Assembly (NCBI RefSeq): GCF_014837155.1
Contig: NZ_JACYHA010000002.1
Coordinates: forward strand, 1 to 64,000
Reading direction: 5' to 3'
Source: Litchfieldia stipae
GTDB lineage: Bacteria > Bacillota > Bacilli > Bacillales > Bacillaceae_L
DNA length: 64,000 nucleotides
Positions 43,063-52,200 of this stretch are shown piece after piece. Position 1 is the first letter of the stretch, and each line of letters begins with the position of its first letter. Below the pieces are notes generated by a model. It was not told where the DNA came from. It saw only the letters and a list, made by a program, of their open reading frames with translations, and made no database searches. A program made the position numbers and the translations under genes.

Positions 43063-43443
43063 TTAATCCTCCTTCATTTTTAACATAATATTTGAGATTA
43101 GCTCTTGGATTTCTTCTTTCTTCATACCGTGTACGAGTGCCTCTGCAACAACAGGTCTCAATTCTACTGTAATGTCTTCACGCTGTTTTTTTGAAGCAGC
43201 TGTTTCTTTATCTGCAATAATAACAGCCCCTTTTTTATGAACAATTTCAATGATTTCCTTTGACTCGAGTTCATGATAGCTTTTATTTACTGTGTGCATG
43301 TTAATTCCTAAATCAGCTGCTAATTTACGTACAGAAGGTAATGTATCTCCTGTCGATAAATCACCACGAACGATGGATTCAATAAGCTGAGTTTGCAGTT
43401 GTAGGTATAATGGAATAGATGATTCAGGATCGAGGATAATCAA
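43063..43443 (-). CDS. GntR-family regulator, YtrA type
   Basis: A 126-residue protein. The N-terminal winged helix (LQTQLIESIVRGDLSTGDTL, then PSVRKLAADLGINMHTVNKS) is followed by a short helical tail, the YtrA subtype. It is the first gene of the operon with the DUF1648 protein and likely represses it. Its upstream region repeats the motif GTTCTATAAAAACTATAAC/GTTCTCATAGAACAG, suggesting an operator near 43456-43502. Confidence 0.9.
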   Translation of the reverse strand: MIILDPESSIPLYLQLQTQLIESIVRGDLSTGDTLPSVRKLAADLGINMHTVNKSYHELESKEIIEIVHKKGAVIIADKETAASKKQREDITVELRPVVAEALVHGMKKEEIQELISNIMLKMKED

Positions 43444-43653
43444 ATAAGTACCTCCTGTTCTATGAGAACTATAACAAATACTGTTCTATAAAAACTATAA
43501 CAGACATAAATAAATATGTAAATAGGAGTCTAAGAACATTATCTTAATTAAAGGATTTATTATTGTTTGTATCGAAATGACTACACATACCTTTTAATGG
43601 TTTTCTCTGTAGTATAGGTTGGTGTATAGGTCGAGGGTTTGAAAAAGAAATGA

Positions 43654-44241
<588 letters not shown>

Positions 44242-44246
44242 CTTGA

Positions 44247-44313
44247 AGCCTGAAAATAGAAAGTATTTTGTTGAAACTAGAGAAACCAACTGAATACAGA
44301 GTATTTTCAGGCT
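44247..44313. repeat. Hairpin between convergent genes
   Basis: AGCCTGAAAATA (44247-44258) pairs perfectly with TATTTTCAGGCT (44302-44313) around a 43-base loop. No T-run follows, so termination efficiency is uncertain. Confidence 0.5.
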
Positions 44314-44330
44314 GTTAGGGAGAAGACGAT

Positions 44331-44966
44331 TTAATCAATAATTTCTAATCCGAGTAGGGAAGCAAATTGTATAGCTTGGTAGCTAGATACTTTACAACCC
44401 TTTAGGTCGGATAAAGAAACAATAAGAGATTTGAACGTAGATGAACTAATGTCAATCCCTTTAAGTGGAGTACGTTCAAAATTTACATTGTCAATATTGC
44501 ATGATATAAATTCAACCTTCTTAAATTTACATTCAAAAAAGTCAGCACTTTCTAATGAAGTATTCTCGAACTTTACTTTTTCTAATTTCGAGGTTCCAAA
44601 GGCAGATAAGTTTAGCAAGGATTGGTCAAAAAGGACATTTCCGAAACTAGACTTTGTAAAATCTACCCCTACTAATTTACAATTTACAAATTCAACTCTA
44701 TGGATAGAGGAATCTCTCATTTTCACATTCGAAAAATCACAGTTATCAAAGATCACATCAGTCAAATCCATACTAGAAAAGTCTGTATGATTAAATTTGC
44801 AGTTCTTCAAAATGACTTTATATAATCGAACTCTTGGTAATACTTCATTCTCAAAGCTAGAATCGTTGATTTGACATAATTCAAGCTCAGTTTCCTCTTC
44901 ATAGAATATATCGTTGAAATGTTTAAATGGTAATTCATGTTGTATTTTCGGTGATTCAATTTTCAT
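44331..44966 (-). CDS. Pentapeptide-repeat protein
   Basis: A 211-residue protein made of A(D/N)LxF-type five-residue repeats, for example FNHTDFSSMDLTDVIFDNCD and VDFTKSSFGNVLFDQSLLN. It should form a right-handed quadrilateral beta-helix. Some such proteins mimic DNA and protect gyrase, but nothing here proves that role. ATG 44966 is preceded by AGAGGGA. Confidence 0.88.
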   Translation of the reverse strand: MKIESPKIQHELPFKHFNDIFYEEETELELCQINDSSFENEVLPRVRLYKVILKNCKFNHTDFSSMDLTDVIFDNCDFSNVKMRDSSIHRVEFVNCKLVGVDFTKSSFGNVLFDQSLLNLSAFGTSKLEKVKFENTSLESADFFECKFKKVEFISCNIDNVNFERTPLKGIDISSSTFKSLIVSLSDLKGCKVSSYQAIQFASLLGLEIID

Positions 44967-45139
44967 ACATGTCCCTCTTTCTTTTATCTAGAATGTGCTA
45001 AAATGTAGTATAAACTAATTCTCTTATGTACTATAGGGGTTTATTCATCTAAATATAAGACTTTATTTTTGATTGAATGTATGTGCAATGAGAATCAACT
45101 TTCAAATGAATATATTAAATAGAGAAAGAGTGGTCTTAA

Positions 45140-45796
45140 ATGACTAATCATATAATGAATCCTAAAGTTGAAGAATTTATGACTAAGACTACAATGTGGA
45201 AAGAAGAATTCGAACTACTAAGAAAAATCGTTCTTGACTTTGGATTGACTGAGGAATTTAAGTGGATGCATCCTTGCTACACGTTGAATGGCAAAAACAT
45301 TGTTTTAATTCATGGGTTTAAAGAATATTGTGCATTCCTATTTCACAAAGGTGCCTTGTTAAAGGATCCGAACAGTATTCTTATACAACAAACAGAGAAT
45401 GTTCAGTCAGCACGCCAGATTCGATTCACAAATTATGCAGAAATACAAAAATTGGAACCTGTATTAAAATCATACATTCAAGAAGCTATAGACATTGAAA
45501 AGGCTGGATTGGAAGTAAAGTTGAAAGATAAAACAGAATATATCATACCTAAGGAATTACTAGAAAAATTTGAAGAAAATCCTTCTTTAAAGACAGCTTT
45601 TGAAGGATTAACTCCAGGAAGGCAAAAAGGTTACATTCACTATTTTTCTCAAGCAAAGCAGCCAAAAACTAGAATATCAAGAATTGAAAAGTACACGCAG
45701 CAAATTCTTGATGGAAAGGGCTTAAAGGATTGCACTTGTGGCTTATCGAATAAACAACCCAATTGTGACGGCTCTCACAAAAACATTCGTGTTTAA
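45140..45796 (+). CDS. YdeI/DUF1801 protein with C-terminal CDGSH iron-sulfur motif
   Basis: A 218-residue protein. The N-terminal DUF1801 domain (about residues 10-125) contains EEFKWMHPCYTLNGKNIVLI. A YdeI-type helical segment follows (TPGRQKGYIHYFSQAKQPKT, then RISRIEKY). The last 20 residues carry CTCGLSNKQPNCDGSH, an exact match to the C-x-C-x2-S-x3-P-x-C-D-G-S-H pattern that binds a [2Fe-2S] cluster in CDGSH proteins. Function unknown; the cluster suggests a redox or sensing role. ATG 45140 fits the family. Confidence 0.85.
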   Translation: MTNHIMNPKVEEFMTKTTMWKEEFELLRKIVLDFGLTEEFKWMHPCYTLNGKNIVLIHGFKEYCAFLFHKGALLKDPNSILIQQTENVQSARQIRFTNYAEIQKLEPVLKSYIQEAIDIEKAGLEVKLKDKTEYIIPKELLEKFEENPSLKTAFEGLTPGRQKGYIHYFSQAKQPKTRISRIEKYTQQILDGKGLKDCTCGLSNKQPNCDGSHKNIRV

Positions 45797-45835
45797 TATC
45801 GAGTGTACATTTTTCAAATAAAGGAAAGTGATTCC

Positions 45836-46681
45836 ATGACTGAACTAGAAATAAAGGAAATTGTTGACTATATGGCTACAAGTAAGGTTTCATATGATGT
45901 TCAGCTGATTCAAACGAAGCATCGTATAAAGCTTGTCGATTTCTGGGGGATAAAAGAAGGTAGTAACATTCTTGAAATTGGCTGTGGACAGGGAGATACA
46001 ACCGCTGTTCTTGCTACTTATACCGGAGAAAATGGTCTTGTTCACGGAATTGATATAGGTTCACCGACTTATGGTAGTCCAATTACACTCGGCGAGTCTG
46101 CGGAATACTTATTGAAATCAAAAGTTGGAAAACAGATAAAGATTGATTTTAATACTAACATTTTATCAGCTGAGATAGACTTCAAGGAACATTCATTCGA
46201 TTATATTGTTTTTGCCCATTGTTCTTGGTACACGAAGTCACGAAGTGAGCTACTAGACATCATGAAAAAGGTGAGAACATGGGGAAAGCAATTATGCTTT
46301 GCTGAATGGAATACACAGATTAAGTCAACTGAGCAATATCCGCATCTATTATCAATTCTAATCCAGGCACAATATGAAGCATTTAAGGAAGACAGTGATT
46401 CTAATGTTAGAACCTTGGTGACTCCGAGTGATGTGAGAGAAATTGTAGAAGAAGCTGGCTGGCAAATAAAAAAGGATACAACAATCGATTCACCGGATTT
46501 ACATGATGGTATGTGGGAAGTCGATAAAGTTTTAGAGGATGTTCATAATGAACTTAGTCTTATCACGAATATCCCAGTAAAACTTAAGGACCTTATTTTA
46601 TCAGAGGTGAAAATGTTAGAGGAATTTCATAGAGTAAGTGAAATGAAGCCACTTTCGGTTTATAGTTTTCTTGCTGAATAA
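45836..46681 (+). CDS. Class I SAM-dependent methyltransferase
   Basis: A 281-residue protein with the SAM-binding motif I ILEIGCGQGDTT, the acidic motif HGIDIG, and YIVFAHCSWY corresponding to motif IV. The substrate is not predictable. The start ATG 45836 lies after AAAGGAAAG; an upstream in-frame ATG at 45803 has no ribosome site. A clear terminator follows. Confidence 0.85.
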   Translation: MTELEIKEIVDYMATSKVSYDVQLIQTKHRIKLVDFWGIKEGSNILEIGCGQGDTTAVLATYTGENGLVHGIDIGSPTYGSPITLGESAEYLLKSKVGKQIKIDFNTNILSAEIDFKEHSFDYIVFAHCSWYTKSRSELLDIMKKVRTWGKQLCFAEWNTQIKSTEQYPHLLSILIQAQYEAFKEDSDSNVRTLVTPSDVREIVEEAGWQIKKDTTIDSPDLHDGMWEVDKVLEDVHNELSLITNIPVKLKDLILSEVKMLEEFHRVSEMKPLSVYSFLAE

Positions 46682-46694
46682 TGAATTGCATTTG

Positions 46695-46738
46695 AAATCA
46701 TGTGAAAGCAGGTCTAGCTTTCCATGATTTTTTTTCTT
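46695..46738 (+). terminator. Terminator after methyltransferase gene
   Basis: AAATCATGTGAAAGC pairs with GCTTTCCATGATTT, followed by eight or more T with one interruption. Confidence 0.85.
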
Positions 46739-46837
46739 ATCATTCTAATAGGAAATTATTTGAAACTTTTTTAATAGCTTTTCGTAAAAGAGTTATGTGC
46801 ATTTTTGTATATAGGAATCAAGTAAGGGGGAATAAAT

Positions 46838-47752
46838 TTGGAAACTTTTTTAGAAGTCGAACATTTGAAGAAATCATTTAAAGACACTCAGGTATTAAAA
46901 GATATTTCTTTTAAAGTAAATAAGGGGGAAATCATGGCTATTCTTGGTCCAAATGGAGCGGGGAAGTCAACAACTATACGTAATATTATGGGAATTATGT
47001 ATCCTGATGAGGGCAAGGTAACATTTCAAGGGAAGACAGAAATTCCACGTAATAAAATTGGATATCTACCTGAAGAAAGAGGTCTTTACAAAAATGTTAA
47101 GGTGATGGATATCCTTTTGTATTTAGCGGATTTGAAGGATTATCCAATTAAAAAAGCAAAGGAGCGGGCGCTTTCCTATCTTAAGATATTTGGTCTTGAA
47201 GGAAAGGAGAAGTCTTCTATCGAAGAATTGTCAAAAGGGATGGGGCAGAAGGTCCAATTTATTGCGTCGATTCTACATGAGCCAGAGTTTTTAATTCTTG
47301 ATGAACCTTTTTCAGGTCTGGATCCAGTAAGTCAGGAGTTATTTAAACAAGAAATACGTAAACTGGCAGCCAATGGTACAGCGATTCTACTTTCGTCTCA
47401 TCAAATGAATTTAGTAGAAGAAATGTGTGATCGATTGTTCTTAATCCATCGTGGGCAAAAGGTTATATACGGTACGATGGATGAAGTGAAGAAGGAGTAT
47501 GCAAATTTCAAGTGTACAATAAAAGGAAGAAATAAAGTAGAAGATTTGGCAGAGCTTGAAGATGTGCAAAGGGTAGAACAAAAGGATGATTCTATTACTT
47601 TATTTTTATCAAAGGACGTGAATGTAGCGTCTTGGATCAAGAAATTACCAGACTCATTGGAAATTAATGAGTTATCCATTGATCGCATCTCACTTCACGA
47701 GATATTCATTGATATTGCAACAGATAAAAATATCTTAAAGGAGGGGGCTTAA
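46838..47752 (+). CDS. ABC transporter ATP-binding protein, NatA/YhaQ-like
   Basis: A 304-residue ATPase: Walker A GPNGAGKST, Q-loop PEERGLYKN, signature LSKGMGQKVQ, Walker B FLILDEPFSGLDP and SSHQMNLVEE. A C-terminal extension of about 80 residues follows, as in YhaQ. The YhaQP/NatAB type exports Na+ or hydrophobic compounds. TTG 46838 follows AAGGGGGAA. It is 4 bp before its permease gene. Confidence 0.9.
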   Translation: METFLEVEHLKKSFKDTQVLKDISFKVNKGEIMAILGPNGAGKSTTIRNIMGIMYPDEGKVTFQGKTEIPRNKIGYLPEERGLYKNVKVMDILLYLADLKDYPIKKAKERALSYLKIFGLEGKEKSSIEELSKGMGQKVQFIASILHEPEFLILDEPFSGLDPVSQELFKQEIRKLAANGTAILLSSHQMNLVEEMCDRLFLIHRGQKVIYGTMDEVKKEYANFKCTIKGRNKVEDLAELEDVQRVEQKDDSITLFLSKDVNVASWIKKLPDSLEINELSIDRISLHEIFIDIATDKNILKEGA

Positions 47753-47756
47753 GACA

Positions 47757-48992
47757 ATGCGTAACTCATTAAAAGTGGCTAAATGGGAAATGAAACGAAA
47801 TTTGAAGAATAAATCCTTCATTATAGGATTATTTTTGACACCATTACTATTCTTAGGGTTTATGTTTATCGGAACCCTCTTTGGAGATTCAGATGGAGAA
47901 GAACCTGCGACACTAGTTCTTATCAAAGACGAGATTGGTGTAATGGATGCTTTGGAAGAAACTGTTACAAGTCATCAATTAAATTTAGAGATAGAACCTA
48001 CTAATAATGCAGTAGAAGCAGTGATTGAAGAATTGACAGAAATGGAAAATACTGCATTTATCCTTTTTGATACTTCTTCTTTTGAAACTGGAATGTTCAC
48101 TGTTTATTCTAGTGAAGACATGAACCCATTCTTTATGAACCAAGTTCAAATGTTAGAAACCCCTTTGAAGTCTTTACAAATGAAGCAATTAGGGTTAACT
48201 GATGAAGAATTGGTAGCTGTGTCAAAAGGAATGGTTTTTGAAGAAGCAGCTGTGGATGAAGTGTCGGTTGAGGAAGAAAAAGTGTCGCCTTCAGTAGGTG
48301 AAGATTTAATAAAGAGAGCTGTACCAGGTGCATTTGCAGGTATCATCCTCTTATCCATTGTTTTCTCAGGGATGTATATCTTTCAAAGTGCCTCTCAAGA
48401 AAAGAAAGATAAAGTGGCTGAAATTATCCTTTCATCACTTACACCTGGAGAACTCATGCAAGGGAAAATTATAGGATATTTTGGTTTAGGAATGGTTCAA
48501 GCTATAGTATTTCTTGGATTCGGTATTCCAATTGCTCTTTGGAAGCTAGATCTCCCATTATTTGAATATTTATTGGTTCCAGAGCTTCTTCTATATATAG
48601 TTATTGCTATTTTGGGGTATTTTCTATATGCAGCGCTGTTTGTAGGAGTCGGTGCTACAATGGCAGATATGACAACAGCTGGGAACTTTCAAGGAATGGT
48701 CATGATGCTTCCATTTCTCCCATTTGTATTTATTGGTCCGATTGTGGGGGATCCAAGCGGTATATTTGCTCAAATTGGTACCTACATTCCATTTGCCACC
48801 CCTGGTGTTCTATTATTACGCTTAACTTTATTAGATAGCTGGCCATGGCTTGAAATCATTATTTCACTAGTGATCCTGGTAGTGAGTATATGGTTATTTA
48901 TGAAGTTAGCAGGAAAAATCTTCAAAACAGGTATCTTAATGTATGGGAAAAATGCAACTCCAAAAGAAATTTGGAAATGGATTCGTGCTTAA
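47757..48992 (+). CDS. ABC transporter permease, NatB/YhaP-like
   Basis: A 411-residue protein with an N-terminal membrane anchor (FIIGLFLTPLLFLGFMFIGT), a long extracytoplasmic region (about residues 45-185) and five or six C-terminal helices (AFAGIILLSIVFSGMYIFQS onward). It carries the signature QEKKDKVAEIILSSLTPGEL of ABC-2-type Na+ exporters. It works with the adjacent ATPase. Confidence 0.9.
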   Translation: MRNSLKVAKWEMKRNLKNKSFIIGLFLTPLLFLGFMFIGTLFGDSDGEEPATLVLIKDEIGVMDALEETVTSHQLNLEIEPTNNAVEAVIEELTEMENTAFILFDTSSFETGMFTVYSSEDMNPFFMNQVQMLETPLKSLQMKQLGLTDEELVAVSKGMVFEEAAVDEVSVEEEKVSPSVGEDLIKRAVPGAFAGIILLSIVFSGMYIFQSASQEKKDKVAEIILSSLTPGELMQGKIIGYFGLGMVQAIVFLGFGIPIALWKLDLPLFEYLLVPELLLYIVIAILGYFLYAALFVGVGATMADMTTAGNFQGMVMMLPFLPFVFIGPIVGDPSGIFAQIGTYIPFATPGVLLLRLTLLDSWPWLEIIISLVILVVSIWLFMKLAGKIFKTGILMYGKNATPKEIWKWIRA

Positions 48993-49011
48993 CAACTAGG
49001 AGGTAATCGAG

Positions 49012-49473
49012 TTGGAAAAACAAGTGGAATCAGTTAAAGTTCTACTAAATGAAATAAGGAGTTCGGTTAGTAAGGATTTGATAACGAAACTCGAAATAGA
49101 TAAATGTGAACGGATTGTTGAGAGGTTAGGGACCTTTTCAACGAATTGTCATGAATGCCAGCAACAGTTAATAGAATTAAAGAATCATGTTGAAAAACTA
49201 AGCGACAATCTGGAACAAATTGAAGAGAGTGAAATCAAACAGCATAAACAAATGATTAATCTAGTCGTTTCTCATTTTCAAAAGAAACATCAATTGGTAC
49301 CTGAAGGACATTATCTGGCAATTTATTTGTCTTTAGGAATAAGTTTAGGGCTTGTTTTTGGATTAGTGATATTTGATAACATCGCATTAGGTATTCCAAT
49401 AGGCATGAGTTTGGGAGTAGCGCTTGGAGCTGGAATGGATGCTGATGCAAAGAAAAAAGGAAATACTATATAG
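49012..49473 (+). CDS. Hypothetical protein with coiled coil and glycine-rich membrane hairpin
   Basis: A 153-residue protein starting at TTG 49012 after AGGAGG. Residues 1-90 are helical with a CHEC pair (Cys42/Cys45) and a coiled-coil-like stretch. Residues about 101-145 form two Gly-rich hydrophobic segments (YLSLGISLGLVFGLVIFDNI then GIPIGMSLGVALGAGM). It follows the ABC permease by 19 bp and may be its accessory subunit; unknown family. Confidence 0.65.
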   Translation: MEKQVESVKVLLNEIRSSVSKDLITKLEIDKCERIVERLGTFSTNCHECQQQLIELKNHVEKLSDNLEQIEESEIKQHKQMINLVVSHFQKKHQLVPEGHYLAIYLSLGISLGLVFGLVIFDNIALGIPIGMSLGVALGAGMDADAKKKGNTI

Positions 49474-49484
49474 TTCTAAAAAAG

Positions 49485-49526
49485 AAACTAGGCCTCAACA
49501 CTAAATTATGAGAGGCCTAGTTTTTT
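49485..49526. terminator. Bidirectional terminator
   Basis: AAACTAGGCCTC pairs with GAGAGGCCTAGTTT (one bulged base), then TTT; it lies between convergent genes. Confidence 0.85.
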
Positions 49527-49566
49527 AGTTTCAATCTGAGAACAATTGGCTCATACAACCGTTTTC

Positions 49567-50208
49567 TTAATAATAACGATACTGGTGTGCGTATGGTGAA
49601 TGTGGGTAGTGCTGTGGATATTGGTTTATTTGATGTGATTGATTTCTAGGTTGATATGTCGGTTGCCCTGCTTCTTTCTCGCAATCCTTATAAGGACCTA
49701 TATAAGTTGTAGGTTTAACATGTGATATAGCATTTTTCCACTGTTTTTCATCGAGACAATAGGTATGTGCCATGATATTAGCTGGGGTAAATTTCAATAA
49801 ATCCGATCCCAGAATGACTTCTGGAGTAGGAGCATTGAAAATAGCTAATAGATGAGTGTTATCCACTAACGCTACTTCATAATGCCACCAACCTTGAGGA
49901 ACATTTGCTACTTGACCAGGTGTAATGGTGTAGTTAAGTACTTGTTTGGAGAAAGGATTCAAAATTGAAACAGTCGCAGTTCCAGAAATGCAATAAACGA
50001 GCTCAGCAGCATTTTGGTGATAATGTGGTTCGACAACATTATTTTTACTAAGGAAAATATCGAGAAGAGAAACATTTTCTAGCGTATTTAATTGCTTAAT
50101 ACCCAATAAATTAATGTAGTTTTTGTTATCTTTTTTGAACAAAGGATTCGTATTTACGTCAAAAGTAAATTGTGTAGAGGGATCCGTATAATCCATATAT
50201 GAAACCAT
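49567..50208 (-). CDS. Cupin-domain protein with Tyr/His/Pro-rich tail
   Basis: A 213-residue protein. The single germin-like cupin (about residues 50-130) has the metal ligands in VVEPHYHQNAAELVYCISG (His, His, Glu) and QGWWHYEV. The last 45 residues form a low-complexity tail (QPTYQPRNQSHQINQYPQHY, then PHSPYAHQYRYY) like the tails of some Bacillus spore-coat proteins. I infer a possible spore-coat cupin related to OxdD-type proteins, without proof of catalysis. ATG 50208 follows GAGGTGAA. Confidence 0.75.
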   Translation of the reverse strand: MVSYMDYTDPSTQFTFDVNTNPLFKKDNKNYINLLGIKQLNTLENVSLLDIFLSKNNVVEPHYHQNAAELVYCISGTATVSILNPFSKQVLNYTITPGQVANVPQGWWHYEVALVDNTHLLAIFNAPTPEVILGSDLLKFTPANIMAHTYCLDEKQWKNAISHVKPTTYIGPYKDCEKEAGQPTYQPRNQSHQINQYPQHYPHSPYAHQYRYY

Positions 50209-50400
50209 TAATTCTTCACCTCATTTTAATAAGCATCTAACCCATATGTATGTTGTTTATAAGGATTGGTGTAAATCCATTTAAATAAATTTCAGATAAT
50301 TTATTTTATTGGAAAAAGAAGGAATGATTTGTCGTTTTATAGAACTTTATAAGAATCGTTTTTTCCTAATAAGGTGAAGATAGTTGAGGAGGATAAAGAG

Positions 50401-50562
50401 ATGAAATGGTTCCTAGTGATTCCAATTAGTGTATTAAGCATTCTTTTAATATCTGTGGCCATTGATCAGTTAGGTCAACTAGGCAATATTATAATGAAAT
50501 GTATAGGGCTATTTGGTTTATTTTCCGTCGGATTGATTGTTAGGAAACAAAGTGTTAGATGA
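50401..50562 (+). CDS. Small membrane protein
   Basis: A 53-residue protein with two hydrophobic helices (WFLVIPISVLSILLISVAID and IIMKCIGLFGLFSVGLIV). The ATG at 50401 lies after GAGGAGG, a very strong ribosome site, and it is followed 21 bp later by an acetyltransferase gene. Unknown family. Confidence 0.6.
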   Translation: MKWFLVIPISVLSILLISVAIDQLGQLGNIIMKCIGLFGLFSVGLIVRKQSVR

Positions 50563-50583
50563 TAGAAATGGAGGGGAGTCTTT

Positions 50584-51012
50584 TTGGAATTACGAGAATA
50601 TCATTCGAAGGATATTCTGTCCCTAACGGAGTTGATCGCTGACCTTGGTTATCCTTCTTCACTGAAGGATATGAGAGCTAGAATGGAGAGAATGGAGTCT
50701 AACCCTAATTACCGAACGTTTGTTTCGGTTAAAGGTGAAGCTGTTGTAGGCATGGTAGGAATCACACTACATTCTACTTATACAAGTAATAATTTAAAGG
50801 TGCAAATCACCTCTGTCGTTACGAAGAAGGAATATCGAGGTCAAGGAATTGCGACTACATTGCTGAAGTTTGTTGAAGATTGGTCAATAAGAAGTGGAGC
50901 GACTTTTATTTATTTACTTAGCGGGATAAATGACAATAGAGTGAAGGCTCATGAACTCTATAAAACTCTTGGCTATGAAATAACAGGCTATAGATTTGTC
51001 AAAAGGATATGA
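50584..51012 (+). CDS. GNAT N-acetyltransferase
   Basis: A 142-residue acetyltransferase starting at TTG 50584 after GGAGGGG. The acetyl-CoA loop VVTKKEYRGQGIATTLLKFV and the C-terminal AHELYKTLGYEITGYRF are intact. The substrate is unknown; small single-domain GNATs of this type often modify amines or antibiotics. Confidence 0.88.
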   Translation: MELREYHSKDILSLTELIADLGYPSSLKDMRARMERMESNPNYRTFVSVKGEAVVGMVGITLHSTYTSNNLKVQITSVVTKKEYRGQGIATTLLKFVEDWSIRSGATFIYLLSGINDNRVKAHELYKTLGYEITGYRFVKRI

Positions 51013-51062
51013 ATGAAATTGGGGAGGATTTTGAGGTGACTAAAATAGCTCATATACAAAAA

Positions 51063-51103
51063 ATGAAGGTTAGCTAAACTGTTGGCAAACCTGCATTTTT
51101 TGT
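51063..51103 (+). terminator. Terminator after acetyltransferase gene
   Basis: AATGAAGGTTAGC pairs with GCAAACCTGCATT (two mismatches), then TTTTG. Confidence 0.65.
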
Positions 51104-51252
51104 ATAGAGTTACTGTTATTTTTCTATTATTCATTAAATTGAAAAAATATGAAACTTTAAAGTGAGCTAAACCGTATATTATTAAAATTACATAACCCTT
51201 TACAGCATATAGCGTACTTACCTTTAATTAAATAATAAATAGGAGGAGACTT

Positions 51253-51801
51253 ATGATATCAATTGAGAAAAAACAATACTATTTAACTAGTGCACTTGTC
51301 ATTGTTTTATTTGGAGGAATTAGTTTCTTTTTTCTACCTATGGTTTTACAAGATATCATGTATAGAACAACAAGTACTTGGTTTATTCAAACTCCATCTG
51401 TCGTAATCAAATTGTATTTCGTAACCATTGCATGCTGGGCTATTGCTTCTCTTCTTATCTATTTTTTCTGGAAAAAAGCGATTATTCCTAGCATTCTTTT
51501 ATTTATTGCTGGATTAATTGTTATTGTTCTATCTGTGAACAATTATCAATTGATGTCAGATAATCATATCGCTTGGAGTGAATTGAAGACGTTTGAAGAA
51601 AAATCTTATTCATGGAGCGAAGTCAATGAACTCCAATCAATTCCTAATGAAAACGGAAAGGGTTATACTATTAAAGTTAATTTCTCTGACGGAGAAAGCA
51701 TAGCTTTTAAGAGAGATACTAATTTCAATGCTAACTATTGGAGACTGCAAGAGAAAATGGTCGAGCATAACCTTCCTTTTGTTGGTGTTGAACAGGAGTA
51801 G
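51253..51801 (+). CDS. Hypothetical membrane protein
   Basis: A 182-residue protein with four hydrophobic helices in its first 100 residues and a C-terminal soluble domain (KSYSWSEVNELQSIPNENGK, then GYTIKVNFSDGESIAFKRD). ATG 51253 follows AGGAGGAG. I do not recognise a characterised family. Confidence 0.6.
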   Translation: MISIEKKQYYLTSALVIVLFGGISFFFLPMVLQDIMYRTTSTWFIQTPSVVIKLYFVTIACWAIASLLIYFFWKKAIIPSILLFIAGLIVIVLSVNNYQLMSDNHIAWSELKTFEEKSYSWSEVNELQSIPNENGKGYTIKVNFSDGESIAFKRDTNFNANYWRLQEKMVEHNLPFVGVEQE

Positions 51802-51869
51802 AGTTAAATTAGAAATACATATTGACAGATCAAATAAAAGTAAATAAACTTATGGTAATTATTTACTCA

Positions 51870-52170
51870 AAAGCGTTGAAGAGAAAAAGTAAGGTGATCA
51901 TGTTTTTCAACAGAGAGCTTCGGTAGCTGAAAAGAAGCAAAAACAGTCATTTGAAAAATGGTCTCTGAGCTTCGTACTGAACGTACTTATTTGTATTAGT
52001 AGGATACGACGAGTTTTGGCACTCGTTATCAATGTCACAGTATAAGAGTATAATAAATACTCCGTACTTGCAGAGGCAAATGGTGTGAACTATTTGCAAA
52101 TTTAAGGTGGTACCGTGTGGAATTCAAACCTCGCCCTTAACGATTCAGTTAAGAGCGGGGTTTTTTGTTT
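51870..52170 (+). promoter_or_regulatory. T-box riboswitch leader with probable AUG (Met) specifier
   Basis: The T-box sequence AAGGTGGTACCGTG is at 52104-52117, followed by a terminator whose arms CGCCCTTAAC and GTTAAGAGCG precede a T-run at 52161. Stem I is recognisable from AGAGAG and GGTAGCTGAAAA (51912-51932), with CAGAGA pairing to TCTCTG (51962-51967). ATG at 51958-51960 stands where the specifier codon is expected, right after GAAAA. Uncharged tRNA-Met would bind and allow readthrough into the synthetase gene. Confidence 0.85.
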
Positions 52171-52200
52171 TTTTCATTACACATTTCAGGAGGGAAATAA

